DNA of 64,000 nt from RBG-16-64-13 sp963718375 (lineage in GTDB: Bacteria; Actinomycetota; Thermoleophilia; RBG-16-64-13): NCBI GenBank assembly GCA_963718375.1, contig CAVQZD010000004.1, positions 124,001-188,000 of the forward strand, given 5' to 3'. Position 1 is the first letter of the stretch. Every line of letters starts with the position of its first letter. Under the pieces are notes generated by a model. The model searched no databases. It saw only the letters and a list, made by a program, of their open reading frames with translations, and was not told the DNA's origin. Position numbers and translations under genes: made by a program. Shown one piece after another: positions 55,822-64,000 of the stretch.

Positions 55822-57987
55822 CTACGGAGCGGTAGCCAGGATGTCGAAGCGGTCCACGTCGATGGTGTGATACCAGGACTTGGCGTTCTTGGTGCCCAAG
55901 CACTCGATCTCGACCGTGTGCGGGCCGGGAGCAAGCACGCCGGTGTCGTAGACCTTCTGCTTCCACAGCGTGGTGGGGCTGTATAGGTCTACGGTCCTGG
56001 CTTCAGCAGTCTTACCGTCCACTGTCACCTTGGCTTTCCCCTTGGTGTTGGAGGTGCAGGCCACCCAGGCAGCAGAGATACCGTCGAAGGTGAAGGTGGT
56101 CTTGAAGCCCACCTGGTCGGTGTAGGCATAGGTGTCTTGGTACGCAGCCCAGTAGTTGCTGTTGTCCCATCTGGACCACTGCGAGGTGGAGGCTCCCGTG
56201 GCGATGCCCGGGGTGTATGTGAAGTAGGCGTCGGCCGTGCTGTCTGTCACTTTGTCGTCTACCTGCGTGACGGCGAGAGACTGTTCGAGAGTGCCCCGGA
56301 TGTCGAAAGCGTCCACGTCTATGGTGCGCCAAGTCGCGCTGCTATTCTTCCACCCCAAGCACTCGATCACCATCGTATAGGTGTCGTCAGGTAGCATTCC
56401 GGTGGAGAAGACCCATTGCTTCCACTTGGTGCTCGCGCTATAAAGGTCGACGAAAGTGGCTGCGATCCGGTGGTCCGTCCCATCATAGAGACTCACACTT
56501 GCCATGCCCTTCGTGTTGGACGTGCAGGCCACCCAAGACAGCGAGGTGCCCTTGAAGGTCACGATCACCTTGTCGCCGATCTTGTCGGTATAGGCGTAGG
56601 TATCTTGGTAGGCTGCCCAGTAGTTGCTGTTGTCCCATCTCGGCCAGCCCGGCGCGTAGGTGACCTTGGCGCTCTTGTCGTCGAAGCGGGTGTGGGCGAT
56701 AGCGGTGGAGAGCTCGGTATCCTGCACTTCATTGGGATCGAAGCTGTCCCAGATTAGGCGATCACCATCGACCGAGGCACCGGTGGCATAGTCCGCTACC
56801 TGCACCGCGCCCTCGGCAGGCGTCCAAGTGTGAACGCTACTCCTCAAAGGGACGCTCGGCCCGGCGGGTCTCACAACCCCGCTGGCTTGAAGAGCGGAGT
56901 TAGGTCTCTCCCCCCGCGTCGTGAGCTTGGCATCCTCCGCATCGAGCGGCCGTAGCTTCTCCGCAGAGGGGCTGAGACCAGCCGTCGTGTAGTCGTACAC
57001 TTCCCGCGTCCAGGCGATGCGATCTCCCGATACGTCTACGTAGACGTCTTCGTAATCGTTGCTGGTGAGCTGGACTGTCCCTCCGCTCGGGGTCCAGGTG
57101 CAGATCTCAGAGTCCAGGTTGTCAGATGCTTGATCCCACCTTTCCCACACTATCCGGTCACCTGATACCTGAGGATATACGTCCAGCTCGCCGCTTGTCA
57201 CCTTGACCGTTCCGCCTGACGGTGTCCAAGTGTAAATCGCCCGCTCGTCCTCGTTGTCGCCCTCCCAAACCACCCGATCACCGGACACATCCGGAAGATT
57301 GTCGTAATCGCTGTTGTTGGTGAGCTGCACGGGGCCACTGCTCGGCGTCCAGGTGTAGACTTCGTAGTCGCCGCCGCCGTCGCTGCTCCACACGATGCGA
57401 TCGCCTGAGACCCCGAAAGCGCAGTCGTCGTCGCTGTTGTCGGTGAGCTGCACCTTGCCACCAGTCGGCGTCCAGGTATAGACCTCGTAGTCGGAGCCGT
57501 CGTAGCCGGTCCAGACTACCCGGTCACCCGACACCCTGGGGCCAAAGTCATCGTAGCTATAGGTGCTGCTGATGCCCGCGGAGGCGCCCGGAGTCCAGGT
57601 GTAGATGTCGGAATAGCCGGAGAAGTTGTCTCGGCACCACACCACACGGTCGCCCGAGACCGACGCCTCAAAGCCCTCGTAGCTGCCGCCTGTAATCTTG
57701 ACCAGCTTGTTGCCACTCATCGTCCGAGTGTACAGCTCGAAGTCAGATCCGTCCCACCCCATCCATACTACCCGGTCACCCGACACCCCGCCCGAGTAGT
57801 CGTCGTAGTCATTGTAGGTAAGCGGCGTAGCCGGAAAGACCTCAGCAGCCGAGACGCTCGTCCACACGCCCAGGGTCAGCACCACCGTCAAGACGGCCAA
57901 AGACAGGGTCTTGGCGACTCTGCGCCCTGCCATGCCATGCCCCCTACCGACCACCGACCCTCGAAACCAAGAGTGACCGCTTCTCAT
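55822..57987 (-). CDS. Secreted beta-propeller surface protein with two beta-sandwich modules
   Basis: 721 residues from the ATG at MRSGHSWFRGS, which aligns with the starts of the two other propeller genes. The open frame upstream is ignored. Signal peptide TLSLAVLTVVLTLGVWTSVSAAEV. Eight SGDR repeats (GVSGDRVVWMG to SVDGDRLIWDS), the second and third blades the most diverged (GISSTYSYDD). A variable Pro/Ser linker precedes blade eight. Two modules start WPRWDNSNYWAAYQDTYAYT and WSRWDNSNYWAAYQDTYAYT, ending TIDVDRFDILATAP. A TTGACG/TAAGCT promoter lies ~110 bases upstream. Confidence 0.9.
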   Translation of the reverse strand: MRSGHSWFRGSVVGRGHGMAGRRVAKTLSLAVLTVVLTLGVWTSVSAAEVFPATPLTYNDYDDYSGGVSGDRVVWMGWDGSDFELYTRTMSGNKLVKITGGSYEGFEASVSGDRVVWCRDNFSGYSDIYTWTPGASAGISSTYSYDDFGPRVSGDRVVWTGYDGSDYEVYTWTPTGGKVQLTDNSDDDCAFGVSGDRIVWSSDGGGDYEVYTWTPSSGPVQLTNNSDYDNLPDVSGDRVVWEGDNEDERAIYTWTPSGGTVKVTSGELDVYPQVSGDRIVWERWDQASDNLDSEICTWTPSGGTVQLTSNDYEDVYVDVSGDRIAWTREVYDYTTAGLSPSAEKLRPLDAEDAKLTTRGERPNSALQASGVVRPAGPSVPLRSSVHTWTPAEGAVQVADYATGASVDGDRLIWDSFDPNEVQDTELSTAIAHTRFDDKSAKVTYAPGWPRWDNSNYWAAYQDTYAYTDKIGDKVIVTFKGTSLSWVACTSNTKGMASVSLYDGTDHRIAATFVDLYSASTKWKQWVFSTGMLPDDTYTMVIECLGWKNSSATWRTIDVDAFDIRGTLEQSLAVTQVDDKVTDSTADAYFTYTPGIATGASTSQWSRWDNSNYWAAYQDTYAYTDQVGFKTTFTFDGISAAWVACTSNTKGKAKVTVDGKTAEARTVDLYSPTTLWKQKVYDTGVLAPGPHTVEIECLGTKNAKSWYHTIDVDRFDILATAP

Positions 57988-58094
57988 GACGTAACCCCAT
58001 CTTCTCTGTTTCTCTAGACTGATCAACCTGCGCCGAGGGGCAGGCGCCACTTCCGGAAACTCGCCCGCACTCCGCCCAGGTACCGAACACGGCC

Positions 58095-58124
58095 AGCTTA
58101 CCTATCGGATAGCGCCCGCGTCAA
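58095..58124 (-). promoter_or_regulatory. Promoter of the 55822-57987 surface gene
   Basis: TTGACG (58119-58124) and TAAGCT (58095-58100), 18-base spacer. The TAnnCT -10 is shared with the other array promoters. Confidence 0.5.
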
Positions 58125-58222
58125 ACCGATTAGACTCAGCGTAGAAGCAGCGCGCCCCGTCGCGGCACCCCCGGCGTCCCCGTCACGGCGCCCCCCTGCG
58201 GCCACGCACTGTCAGGCTCGCC

Positions 58223-61200
58223 CTACGGCGCGCTCGCCAGAACGTCGAACCTGTCCACGTCGATGGTGTACCACCAAGCGGCCGGGTTCTTCTGGTAGAG
58301 GCACTCGATCTCGATGGTATGGGTACCGCTCGTGAGCAGGCCGGTGGAATAGACGGGCTGCTTCCACAGGGTCGTCGGGCTGTACAGGTCGATGGTGGTC
58401 TGCGTCTGGCCGGGGCCCGGGTCCAGCGTCACCAAGGCCTTGCCCTTGGTGTTCGAGGTGGCCGCGACCCACGAGGCGAAGGTACCGTCGAAGGTGAAGG
58501 TGGTCTTGTAGCCGAGCTGGTCTGTGTAGGCGTAGGTGTCCTGGTACGCGGCCCAGTAGCCGCTCGCGTCCCATCTGGACCAGGCTGTGGTCGATGCTCC
58601 CGCGTCTATTCCGGGGCTGTAGGTGAAGTAGGCGGCGCCTGCGGCATCTGTCAGCTTGTCGTCGATCTTGGTCGCGGCCTGGGCCTGCTCCAGGTATCCG
58701 GTGATAGCGAAGGCGTCCACGCCTACGGCGTATCCGGAAGAAGCGCCGTTCTTCTGCCCGGTGCACTCGATGACGAGCACGTGCTCGGTGTCGGCAAGGC
58801 CGGTCTTGGCATGGAGGCTGGTCACCTTCCAGCCCACGCTCGCGCTGTAGAGGTCGACGGTCTGGACATGCTCGCCGGCGGTGCCCGGGTCCAGGGTGAG
58901 CTTGGCCTCGCCGTACCACGGGGTGGTGCGCAACACCGGCGTCACCGCGGTGCCGGTGAACTTGATGACAGCCGCCGCGCCGGGCTGGGCGGCGGACTTG
59001 AAGCTGTTGCCGGAGGCCTGCCAGCCGGTATCGCCGCTATCGGACCAGTAGCCCAGATACGTGAGCTTGGGGTCGGTCTCCTGGTAGCGCCACTCGATAG
59101 CCGGCGCAGGGTCGGCAGCCGAAGGCGTGCCCAGGAACTCGAAGGCGTCCGTGCTGATGGCTGTGCCCGACGCTGACGGGTTGTGCTGGCCTGTCCAGTA
59201 GACCGACAGGGTGTGCACGCCGTCCTTCAGTAACCCGGTGGAGTAGACCACCTGCCTGTACTTGACCGAGGAACTCCAAAGATCGACCGTGGTCTCCAGC
59301 TCGTCAGGTGTCCCGGCATCGAGCACCACCTTCGCCATGCCGTACCACGGGGTGGTACGCGCCCGCCACTGCGCGGACGTGCCGGTGAACTTGACGGTGA
59401 CCGACGAACCAGGTGCCTCTGTGCTCTTGAACGTGCCGCCCGAGGCCTGCGCATCGGTGCCGCTGGTGGCCCAGGCGCCGGTGTAGTTGAATTCCGGACG
59501 GTCCTGCTCGTACGGCGACAGTGGCGGCGACTGGGTCACGGTCGTCCACGCGCGTACGCCGTCGACGGCCATGCCCGTGCCGGTCGAACTCGTGTTCTTG
59601 TCCCCGCTCCACCGCAGCGTCAGCGTATGCGCACCGTCGGACAGCACGCCCGTGTTGTACACGACCCTCTGGTAGTCGACGCTACGACTGAAGAAGTCAA
59701 CCTGCCCCGCCGCCACGCCGTCCACGATCACGTCGGCCTTGCCGTACCAGGGCGCAGTCCTGGCGACAACCGACAGCGACGTGCCGGTGAAGCTCACGTT
59801 GACGGCCGCGCCCGCCTTGTCGGCATAGTAGTGGCTGCCGCCCGAACTGGCGCCATCGCTGACACCCTGCCACGCTCCGATGAAGGTGAGTCTGGTGTCG
59901 GACTGCTGCGCTCTCTCCGAGACATAGTCCTTGATCGCCGTCTGAACGTTCAGCCTCCCCCCCGTGACGCACAACCCGGACAGTGCCGCCTTGGCATCGA
60001 CGGCGGCGAGGAGCCCGGCGATGCGCTCCCCCATGGTCTTCCAGGGAGCGGCGGACGCAAGCAGCGCCACCGACCCGGCGACGTAGGGGGCGGCAAAAGA
60101 AGTGCCGTCGACGGTGGTACATCCCGGCCACTCGATGCCGATCTCGTCCACAGTAAAGCCCTCGGACTGGACGCTCGAGTCAGTGACGGAGCGGAACCGC
60201 ATCTTGAAGGAGCTGGTCAGCACCTGGTCAGGGATCTGGATGTTGGCGAGGCCCCATCCACCAGAGTCGCCAGTCAGTCCCAGAACGGTCCACGATGACC
60301 CGCCGTCGCCCGACATCTCCACCCACACGAAGTCATAGCCATCCTCGAACGAGTACGTGCACGCAAAGGCTAGGTGTGGGCTCTTACCCTTGAGTCGGCT
60401 CAGGTCCATCGTGGCGCTGGTCAGACTGACATCAGCGTTATTGGACAGCAGGCCCACACTGTCGGTCCAGGAATGCATCAGACCCGGAAAGCTCGAGGTG
60501 ATGATGGCCCACGACCCGCCGGGAGTCCAGCCCCCGTAGGGCAGTTCGGCACCCGAGTACTCCACGTCGTCGAAGAAGAAGTCAGCGGGACCGGGATAGT
60601 AGTAACCGTCCCGCATGGCCGTAGCCAGTATGGTCTCTCCGGGGGCGAAAAGGTCCACGCTGGTGGCGCCGTAGTTGGAGAAGTAGGCCCTCTCGTCGGA
60701 GGGGTCACTGGCGCCGACCGAGATGATGTTGGAGCACGTGTAAGCGGCCGGATATCTGGTGTATCGAGGGATTTCGATGTTCTGGCCCTGATTGTCCGCC
60801 GCGGCGCAGAACACGATGCCCGCGGCGCCGGCGGCGTCGATGAGGTTCTTCTCGACCGGGTTGTAGTCGGGGCCGCCGAACGAGGCGTTGATCGCCACCA
60901 CGTTCACGCCGTAGTCGAGCTTCATGTCGATGGCGTACTGGATGGCTTCGTCGATGTCCGCGGTGTCCAGAGTCTGGTCCCCAGCCCTAAGAGCCATGAT
61001 CTTGGTGGTCCAGGCCACGCCCGCGGTGCCCAGCCCGTTGTTGCCGACCGCCGCGATAGTCCCCGCAACCGCGGTCCCATGGCCGTAGGTGTCATCCGGG
61101 TCGGAATCGTCGGACCTGGTGTCTATGCCGAACACGTCGTCCACATAGCCGTTGCCGTCGTTGTCGATGCCGTCGCCCGCGATCTCGCCCGGGTTATGCC

Positions 61201-61897
61201 ACATGTTCGCCGCCAGATCCGGGTTCGCGTAGTCGACTCCGGTGTCGATCACCGCGACCACCACGTCCGCACTCCCGGTATCCACGTCCCACGCCGCTGA
61301 GGCGTCGACATCCGCGTCCACCGTGCCGCCCAGTTGGCCCGTGTTCTCCAGCCCCCACTGGTGCCCAAAGGCAGGATCGCTGGGCACGCCCGCCAGGTAA
61401 CGGGCGTCGTTGGTTGCCACCGCGACCACGCCCGACACCCCTTCGAACGTCTTCGCCAACTCCTCGGCGCTCAGGCTTTCCGAGGAATAGACGGCAAAGC
61501 TGACGCCCGCCCTCGAGCGGGCGGGGCGCATCTCTTTGAGTCGGGCGCCCGCCCGGCCGGCGGCCCTGCCCGCTGGCCCAGTGTCGGCCCCGTTCGCGAA
61601 CTGCACGATGACCTCCGCCGGCCGCGACGAAGCGCGCGCCGCAAGCTCTTCTTCGGAGGACCCCAGCCCACCGACACCGCCCCCACCGAGACTGCGCCAG
61701 GCGCCCGTCTCCAGAGGGATGAGGTCGCCGAAGCCCAGGGTGCCGTTCACAGCCGCTGGGATGTCACCCGGCGGCGTCTTGCTTTCAGGAGTCGCCCCCC
61801 AGGCCACCGCGGGCACCGACACCGCCACCGATAGTCCGAGGCACAGGCAGAGGATGGCGAACAGCCTGCGCGTAGAGCACATTGACCCGTGCGACAT
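58223..61897 (-). CDS. Secreted subtilisin-like (S8) protease with jelly-roll insert and four modules
   Basis: 1224 residues. Signal peptide LFAILCLCLGLSVAVSVPAV. A propeptide (EVIVQFANGADTGPAGRAAG) precedes the catalytic domain: Asp in AVIDTGVDYANPDLA, His in TYGHGTAVAGTIAA, Ser in GTSFAAPYVAG. The oxyanion Asn is in AAADNQG, where the usual Gly before it is Asp. A ~150-residue jelly-roll sits just before the Ser (FFFDDVEYSGAELPYGG, HSWTDSVGLLSNNADVSL, FTVDEIGIEW). Four modules begin QQSDTRLTFIGAW, YEQDRPEFNYTGAW, YQETDPKLTYLGYW and WSRWDASGYWAAYQDTYAYT, ending TIDVDRFDVLASAP. It may process the other array proteins or external substrates. This is inference. Confidence 0.93.
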   Translation of the reverse strand: MSHGSMCSTRRLFAILCLCLGLSVAVSVPAVAWGATPESKTPPGDIPAAVNGTLGFGDLIPLETGAWRSLGGGGVGGLGSSEEELAARASSRPAEVIVQFANGADTGPAGRAAGRAGARLKEMRPARSRAGVSFAVYSSESLSAEELAKTFEGVSGVVAVATNDARYLAGVPSDPAFGHQWGLENTGQLGGTVDADVDASAAWDVDTGSADVVVAVIDTGVDYANPDLAANMWHNPGEIAGDGIDNDGNGYVDDVFGIDTRSDDSDPDDTYGHGTAVAGTIAAVGNNGLGTAGVAWTTKIMALRAGDQTLDTADIDEAIQYAIDMKLDYGVNVVAINASFGGPDYNPVEKNLIDAAGAAGIVFCAAADNQGQNIEIPRYTRYPAAYTCSNIISVGASDPSDERAYFSNYGATSVDLFAPGETILATAMRDGYYYPGPADFFFDDVEYSGAELPYGGWTPGGSWAIITSSFPGLMHSWTDSVGLLSNNADVSLTSATMDLSRLKGKSPHLAFACTYSFEDGYDFVWVEMSGDGGSSWTVLGLTGDSGGWGLANIQIPDQVLTSSFKMRFRSVTDSSVQSEGFTVDEIGIEWPGCTTVDGTSFAAPYVAGSVALLASAAPWKTMGERIAGLLAAVDAKAALSGLCVTGGRLNVQTAIKDYVSERAQQSDTRLTFIGAWQGVSDGASSGGSHYYADKAGAAVNVSFTGTSLSVVARTAPWYGKADVIVDGVAAGQVDFFSRSVDYQRVVYNTGVLSDGAHTLTLRWSGDKNTSSTGTGMAVDGVRAWTTVTQSPPLSPYEQDRPEFNYTGAWATSGTDAQASGGTFKSTEAPGSSVTVKFTGTSAQWRARTTPWYGMAKVVLDAGTPDELETTVDLWSSSVKYRQVVYSTGLLKDGVHTLSVYWTGQHNPSASGTAISTDAFEFLGTPSAADPAPAIEWRYQETDPKLTYLGYWSDSGDTGWQASGNSFKSAAQPGAAAVIKFTGTAVTPVLRTTPWYGEAKLTLDPGTAGEHVQTVDLYSASVGWKVTSLHAKTGLADTEHVLVIECTGQKNGASSGYAVGVDAFAITGYLEQAQAATKIDDKLTDAAGAAYFTYSPGIDAGASTTAWSRWDASGYWAAYQDTYAYTDQLGYKTTFTFDGTFASWVAATSNTKGKALVTLDPGPGQTQTTIDLYSPTTLWKQPVYSTGLLTSGTHTIEIECLYQKNPAAWWYTIDVDRFDVLASAP

Positions 61898-62061
61898 GAA
61901 ACACCCTTCGATGTATCTTGGACCCGCTCACTCAGGGTAGAGAAGGCTACTCGAGGAGCGATGCGGCGTCAACTCACATGCCGCTCACGACAAGGTTCCG
62001 TTCCCACGCGCTCGAATATCTGATACGGAGTGCGCGAGCCAGCGAGTTTGGACAGGACGCC

Positions 62062-62496
62062 ATGACACGCTCTTCGCGGATCATACGCGCCCTCTTGGTG
62101 CTACTGTCGCTGACCGGCTACATGGCGGCCTTCTACCTGACCCTCGTGCGCTTTCGCGGAGGGATACCGCGCTGTTACGTGGTGGAGGGTTGCGCCGTCG
62201 TGCAGACCAGCAAGTACGCGACCATACTGGGGGTCCCCATCGCCCTGCTCGGCACCCTCTACTTCGCCTTGATTTTCTAACTGGGCATCGCGCTGCTGGC
62301 CACGCCGGGCCGCAAGGTGGTGCTGGGGTACAAGATCTTGGCCTTCGCCAGAGCGCTGGCAGCCGTACCGCTGTTCCTGCTGCAGGCCGCGGTCCTGCAT
62401 GCCTATTGCACGTACTGCCTGGTGACCGAGTTCGTCCTTGTGGTCACCTGGCTGGTGAGCCTGACTCTGAAGGTGCCCAGAGCCGGAGTCTTATGA
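62062..62496 (+). pseudogene. VKOR-family membrane protein with an in-frame stop
   Basis: From MTRSSRIIRALLVLL the frame reads a vitamin-K-epoxide-reductase-like protein: helix 1, the loop cysteines in CYVVEGCAVVQTSKYA, and GVPIALLGTLYFALIF. A TAA follows at 62278-62280. The same frame then continues without shift (LGIALLATPGRKVV) through a helix with the redox pair CTYC in LHAYCTYCLVTEF, to TGA at 62494. The whole would be 144 residues. VKOR homologues re-oxidise DsbA/thioredoxin-like proteins outside the membrane. The stop may be a real nonsense mutation or a base error. No recoding signal was noticed. Confidence 0.75.
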
Positions 62497-62553
62497 GCCT
62501 CGCTCCTTCCTCCCACGGCACCCCGTTCTTGCCGTCTGACCGGAATCTAGCGA

Positions 62554-62621
62554 CAGTCTGTGCTTTTCGCGCGAGTGATCGAGAGTACTCGAACGCGGTC
62601 TCGCGCGGGAAGTACAGACTG
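62554..62621. repeat. Nested inverted repeat between convergent genes
   Basis: Three paired segments nest around one axis: CAGTCTGT/ACAGACTG (outer), CGCGCGA/TCGCGCG (middle) and CGAG/CTCG around AGTA (centre). It sits between the convergent VKOR-like gene and the FAD oxidoreductase. It may be a two-way terminator, but neither side has a T-run after the outer stem. Confidence 0.55.
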
Positions 62622-62625
62622 GCCC

Positions 62626-63999
62626 CTAGCACACCACCAGTATCGGCCTGTGGCACCTCAGACAACGGTCGGCCTCGGCGGTCACCTGCGCCAAGTCGTA
62701 GCCTAGCTCCACAGCTTCGAAGTCGTCCTTGCGCTCGTCGATGCTGCGCACCGGCATGGGCTGGCGCTTGCCGTAGTCCACACACTCCGCCAGCGGTTCG
62801 CCACTCGTCTGGGCACCCAGGTAGACGGCCAGACGTCGGGTCTTGTCCTCCAGGTCCTCGGCCACCGGCTCACCGCGCAGGTATTTATCCATATACTTGG
62901 CGGCCTTCTTGCCGGCGTTGATGGCCTCGATGACAGTGCCGCCACCCGTCACGGCGTCGCCACCCATGAACACGTTGGGCTTGCTGGTCTGTAGCGTGTT
63001 CTTGTCGATGTCGATGTAGCCGTACTTGTTGAACTCCAGCGAACCGTCACCCTCGAAGGGCGCGAAGTCCGGCTTCTGACCGACGGCCGCCAGGATGCTG
63101 CTGGCGCCGAGCACGAACGGGGCCATGTCGGTGGGCACGGGCTTGCGCCGGCCGCTCTCGTCGGGCTCGCCCAACTCCATCTGCTGGCAGACCAGGCCGT
63201 TCACTTCAGCATCACCCTTGCACTCCATGGGAGCAGCCAGGTAGTTGAAGTGCACGCCCTCTTCTTCAGCCTCTTCGATCTCCCAGGGGTTGGCCGGCAT
63301 CTCGTTCTTGGTGCGGCGGTAGACCACTTGCACGTTCTTGGCGCCCAGGCGGACGGCAGTGCGGGCCGCGTCCATGGCGGAGTTGCCACCGCCCAGCACC
63401 AGGACGTCGTCACCGACCTCCACGTCTTCGTGCAGGGCCACCTTGCGCAAGAACTCTATGGCATCCATGGCCCCGGGCAGATCCTCGCCGGGGATGCCCA
63501 GCGGACGCCCCAGATGCGCCCCGATGGCGATGAAGATGGCCTCATACTCTTTGTTCAGGTCGTCCCAAGAGATGTCGCGTCCCACACGGGTGTTGTAGCG
63601 GAACTCCACGCCCTCCTGGGCGATGAGTTCGGCCTCACGATAGATGACGTCACGCGGCAGGCGGTACTCGGGGATGCCCACGTGCACCATGCCGCCCGGT
63701 ACGGGGAGATCCTCGAAGACGGTGGGCTTGTATCCACGACGGGCCAAGAAGTAGCCGGCGGAGAGTCCGGCCGGTCCCGCGCCGATGACGGCCACCTTCT
63801 TGCCGCATGCGGCCTGCTTGTCGTCCAACTTGCAGGTGACCTCGATCGGCCGCTGGCTGAGCTGGACCGTGGTGAGTTCGCTGACCTCGTGCGGCGCGCC
63901 CGCGACCAGCGCGGCGCCGCCGGCGGCCTCGATGGCCTCAGGCGTGGCGCCCGCCACCGGGTCGACCATCCACTTGAGCAGACCCTTCTCATCCACCAG
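62626..63999 (-). CDS. NAD(P)H-dependent FAD oxidoreductase, glutamate-synthase small-subunit type (5' end outside window)
   Basis: At least 457 residues; the frame is open to the window edge and the first visible residues (LVDEKGLLKWMVDP) do not look like a start, so the gene continues. FAD-binding GxGxxG is in VAVIGAGPAGLSAGYFLARRG. A second dinucleotide site is VLVLGGGNSAMDAARTAVRLG, and the flavin-contact segment is NVFMGGDAVTGGGTVIEA. Typical of GltD/NfnB-like subunits that move electrons from NAD(P)H to partner Fe-S proteins. The C-terminus has CLRCH. It probably serves a larger complex whose other genes lie outside. Confidence 0.85.
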   Translation of the reverse strand: MVDEKGLLKWMVDPVAGATPEAIEAAGGAALVAGAPHEVSELTTVQLSQRPIEVTCKLDDKQAACGKKVAVIGAGPAGLSAGYFLARRGYKPTVFEDLPVPGGMVHVGIPEYRLPRDVIYREAELIAQEGVEFRYNTRVGRDISWDDLNKEYEAIFIAIGAHLGRPLGIPGEDLPGAMDAIEFLRKVALHEDVEVGDDVLVLGGGNSAMDAARTAVRLGAKNVQVVYRRTKNEMPANPWEIEEAEEEGVHFNYLAAPMECKGDAEVNGLVCQQMELGEPDESGRRKPVPTDMAPFVLGASSILAAVGQKPDFAPFEGDGSLEFNKYGYIDIDKNTLQTSKPNVFMGGDAVTGGGTVIEAINAGKKAAKYMDKYLRGEPVAEDLEDKTRRLAVYLGAQTSGEPLAECVDYGKRQPMPVRSIDERKDDFEAVELGYDLAQVTAEADRCLRCHRPILVVC

Positions 64000-64000
64000 A

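Noticed and set aside
46740..57987. Regularly spaced DNA repeats that could look like CRISPR or satellite DNA
   Set aside because: They are in frame with the propeller blades and have a blade-length period, so they are coding repeats.
32269..61897. S-layer homology, LPxTG or cell-wall-binding type 2 anchors
   Set aside because: None of their motifs is present at either end of the ten proteins.

Overview
High-GC DNA that most resembles an anaerobic, Gram-positive actinobacterium. The evidence is a short rubredoxin, a 2-hydroxyacyl-CoA dehydratase/activase pair, a membrane pyrophosphatase, a secreted peptidoglycan amidase, no outer-membrane genes, and actinobacterial-looking promoters (TTGACA plus TAnnCT). 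The lineage is inferred, since there is no rRNA or marker gene in the window. I found no tRNA, rRNA, CRISPR array or transposase.

Left third (1-18 kb): the end of a hybrid sensor kinase; an amt-glnK ammonium operon; a PucR-type regulator; a methyltransferase plus three tandem family 2 glycosyltransferases; a putative lipase divergent from a GT4 glycosyltransferase-acyltransferase pair; the large acyl-CoA dehydratase activase and its partner; and hutI.

Middle (17.5-32 kb): a tandem duplication of a pyrophosphatase-potassium transporter unit (hppA-kimA). An intact hppA is followed by a kimA'-'hppA chimera and then a full-length but frameshifted kimA. Next come a decayed hicAB pair, rubredoxin, phosphoglycerate mutase, a flavin split-barrel protein, an aminotransferase, an unrecognised zinc-ribbon/glycine-zipper protein and a PPC-domain protein.

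Right half (32.3-61.9 kb): the most striking part. Ten large secreted proteins lie on the same strand and are built from about 35 copies of one ~125-residue beta-sandwich module. The module is combined with a peptidoglycan amidase, two subtilases, three 8-repeat beta-propellers, an SGNH-like esterase domain and a jelly-roll domain. Eight of the ten end in the same C-terminal module variant. Most have their own promoter and a closely related GGCGCC-cored hairpin downstream. A HigBA-type toxin-antitoxin pair sits inside the array. I read this as a lineage-expanded cell-surface locus made by repeated duplication and domain shuffling. The window closes with a VKOR-like gene interrupted by an in-frame stop and part of a glutamate-synthase-type FAD oxidoreductase.

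Several genes carry single-base frameshifts or a stop (kimA, the chimera, hicA, hicB, VKOR), so either sequencing/assembly error or real decay must be considered for each.
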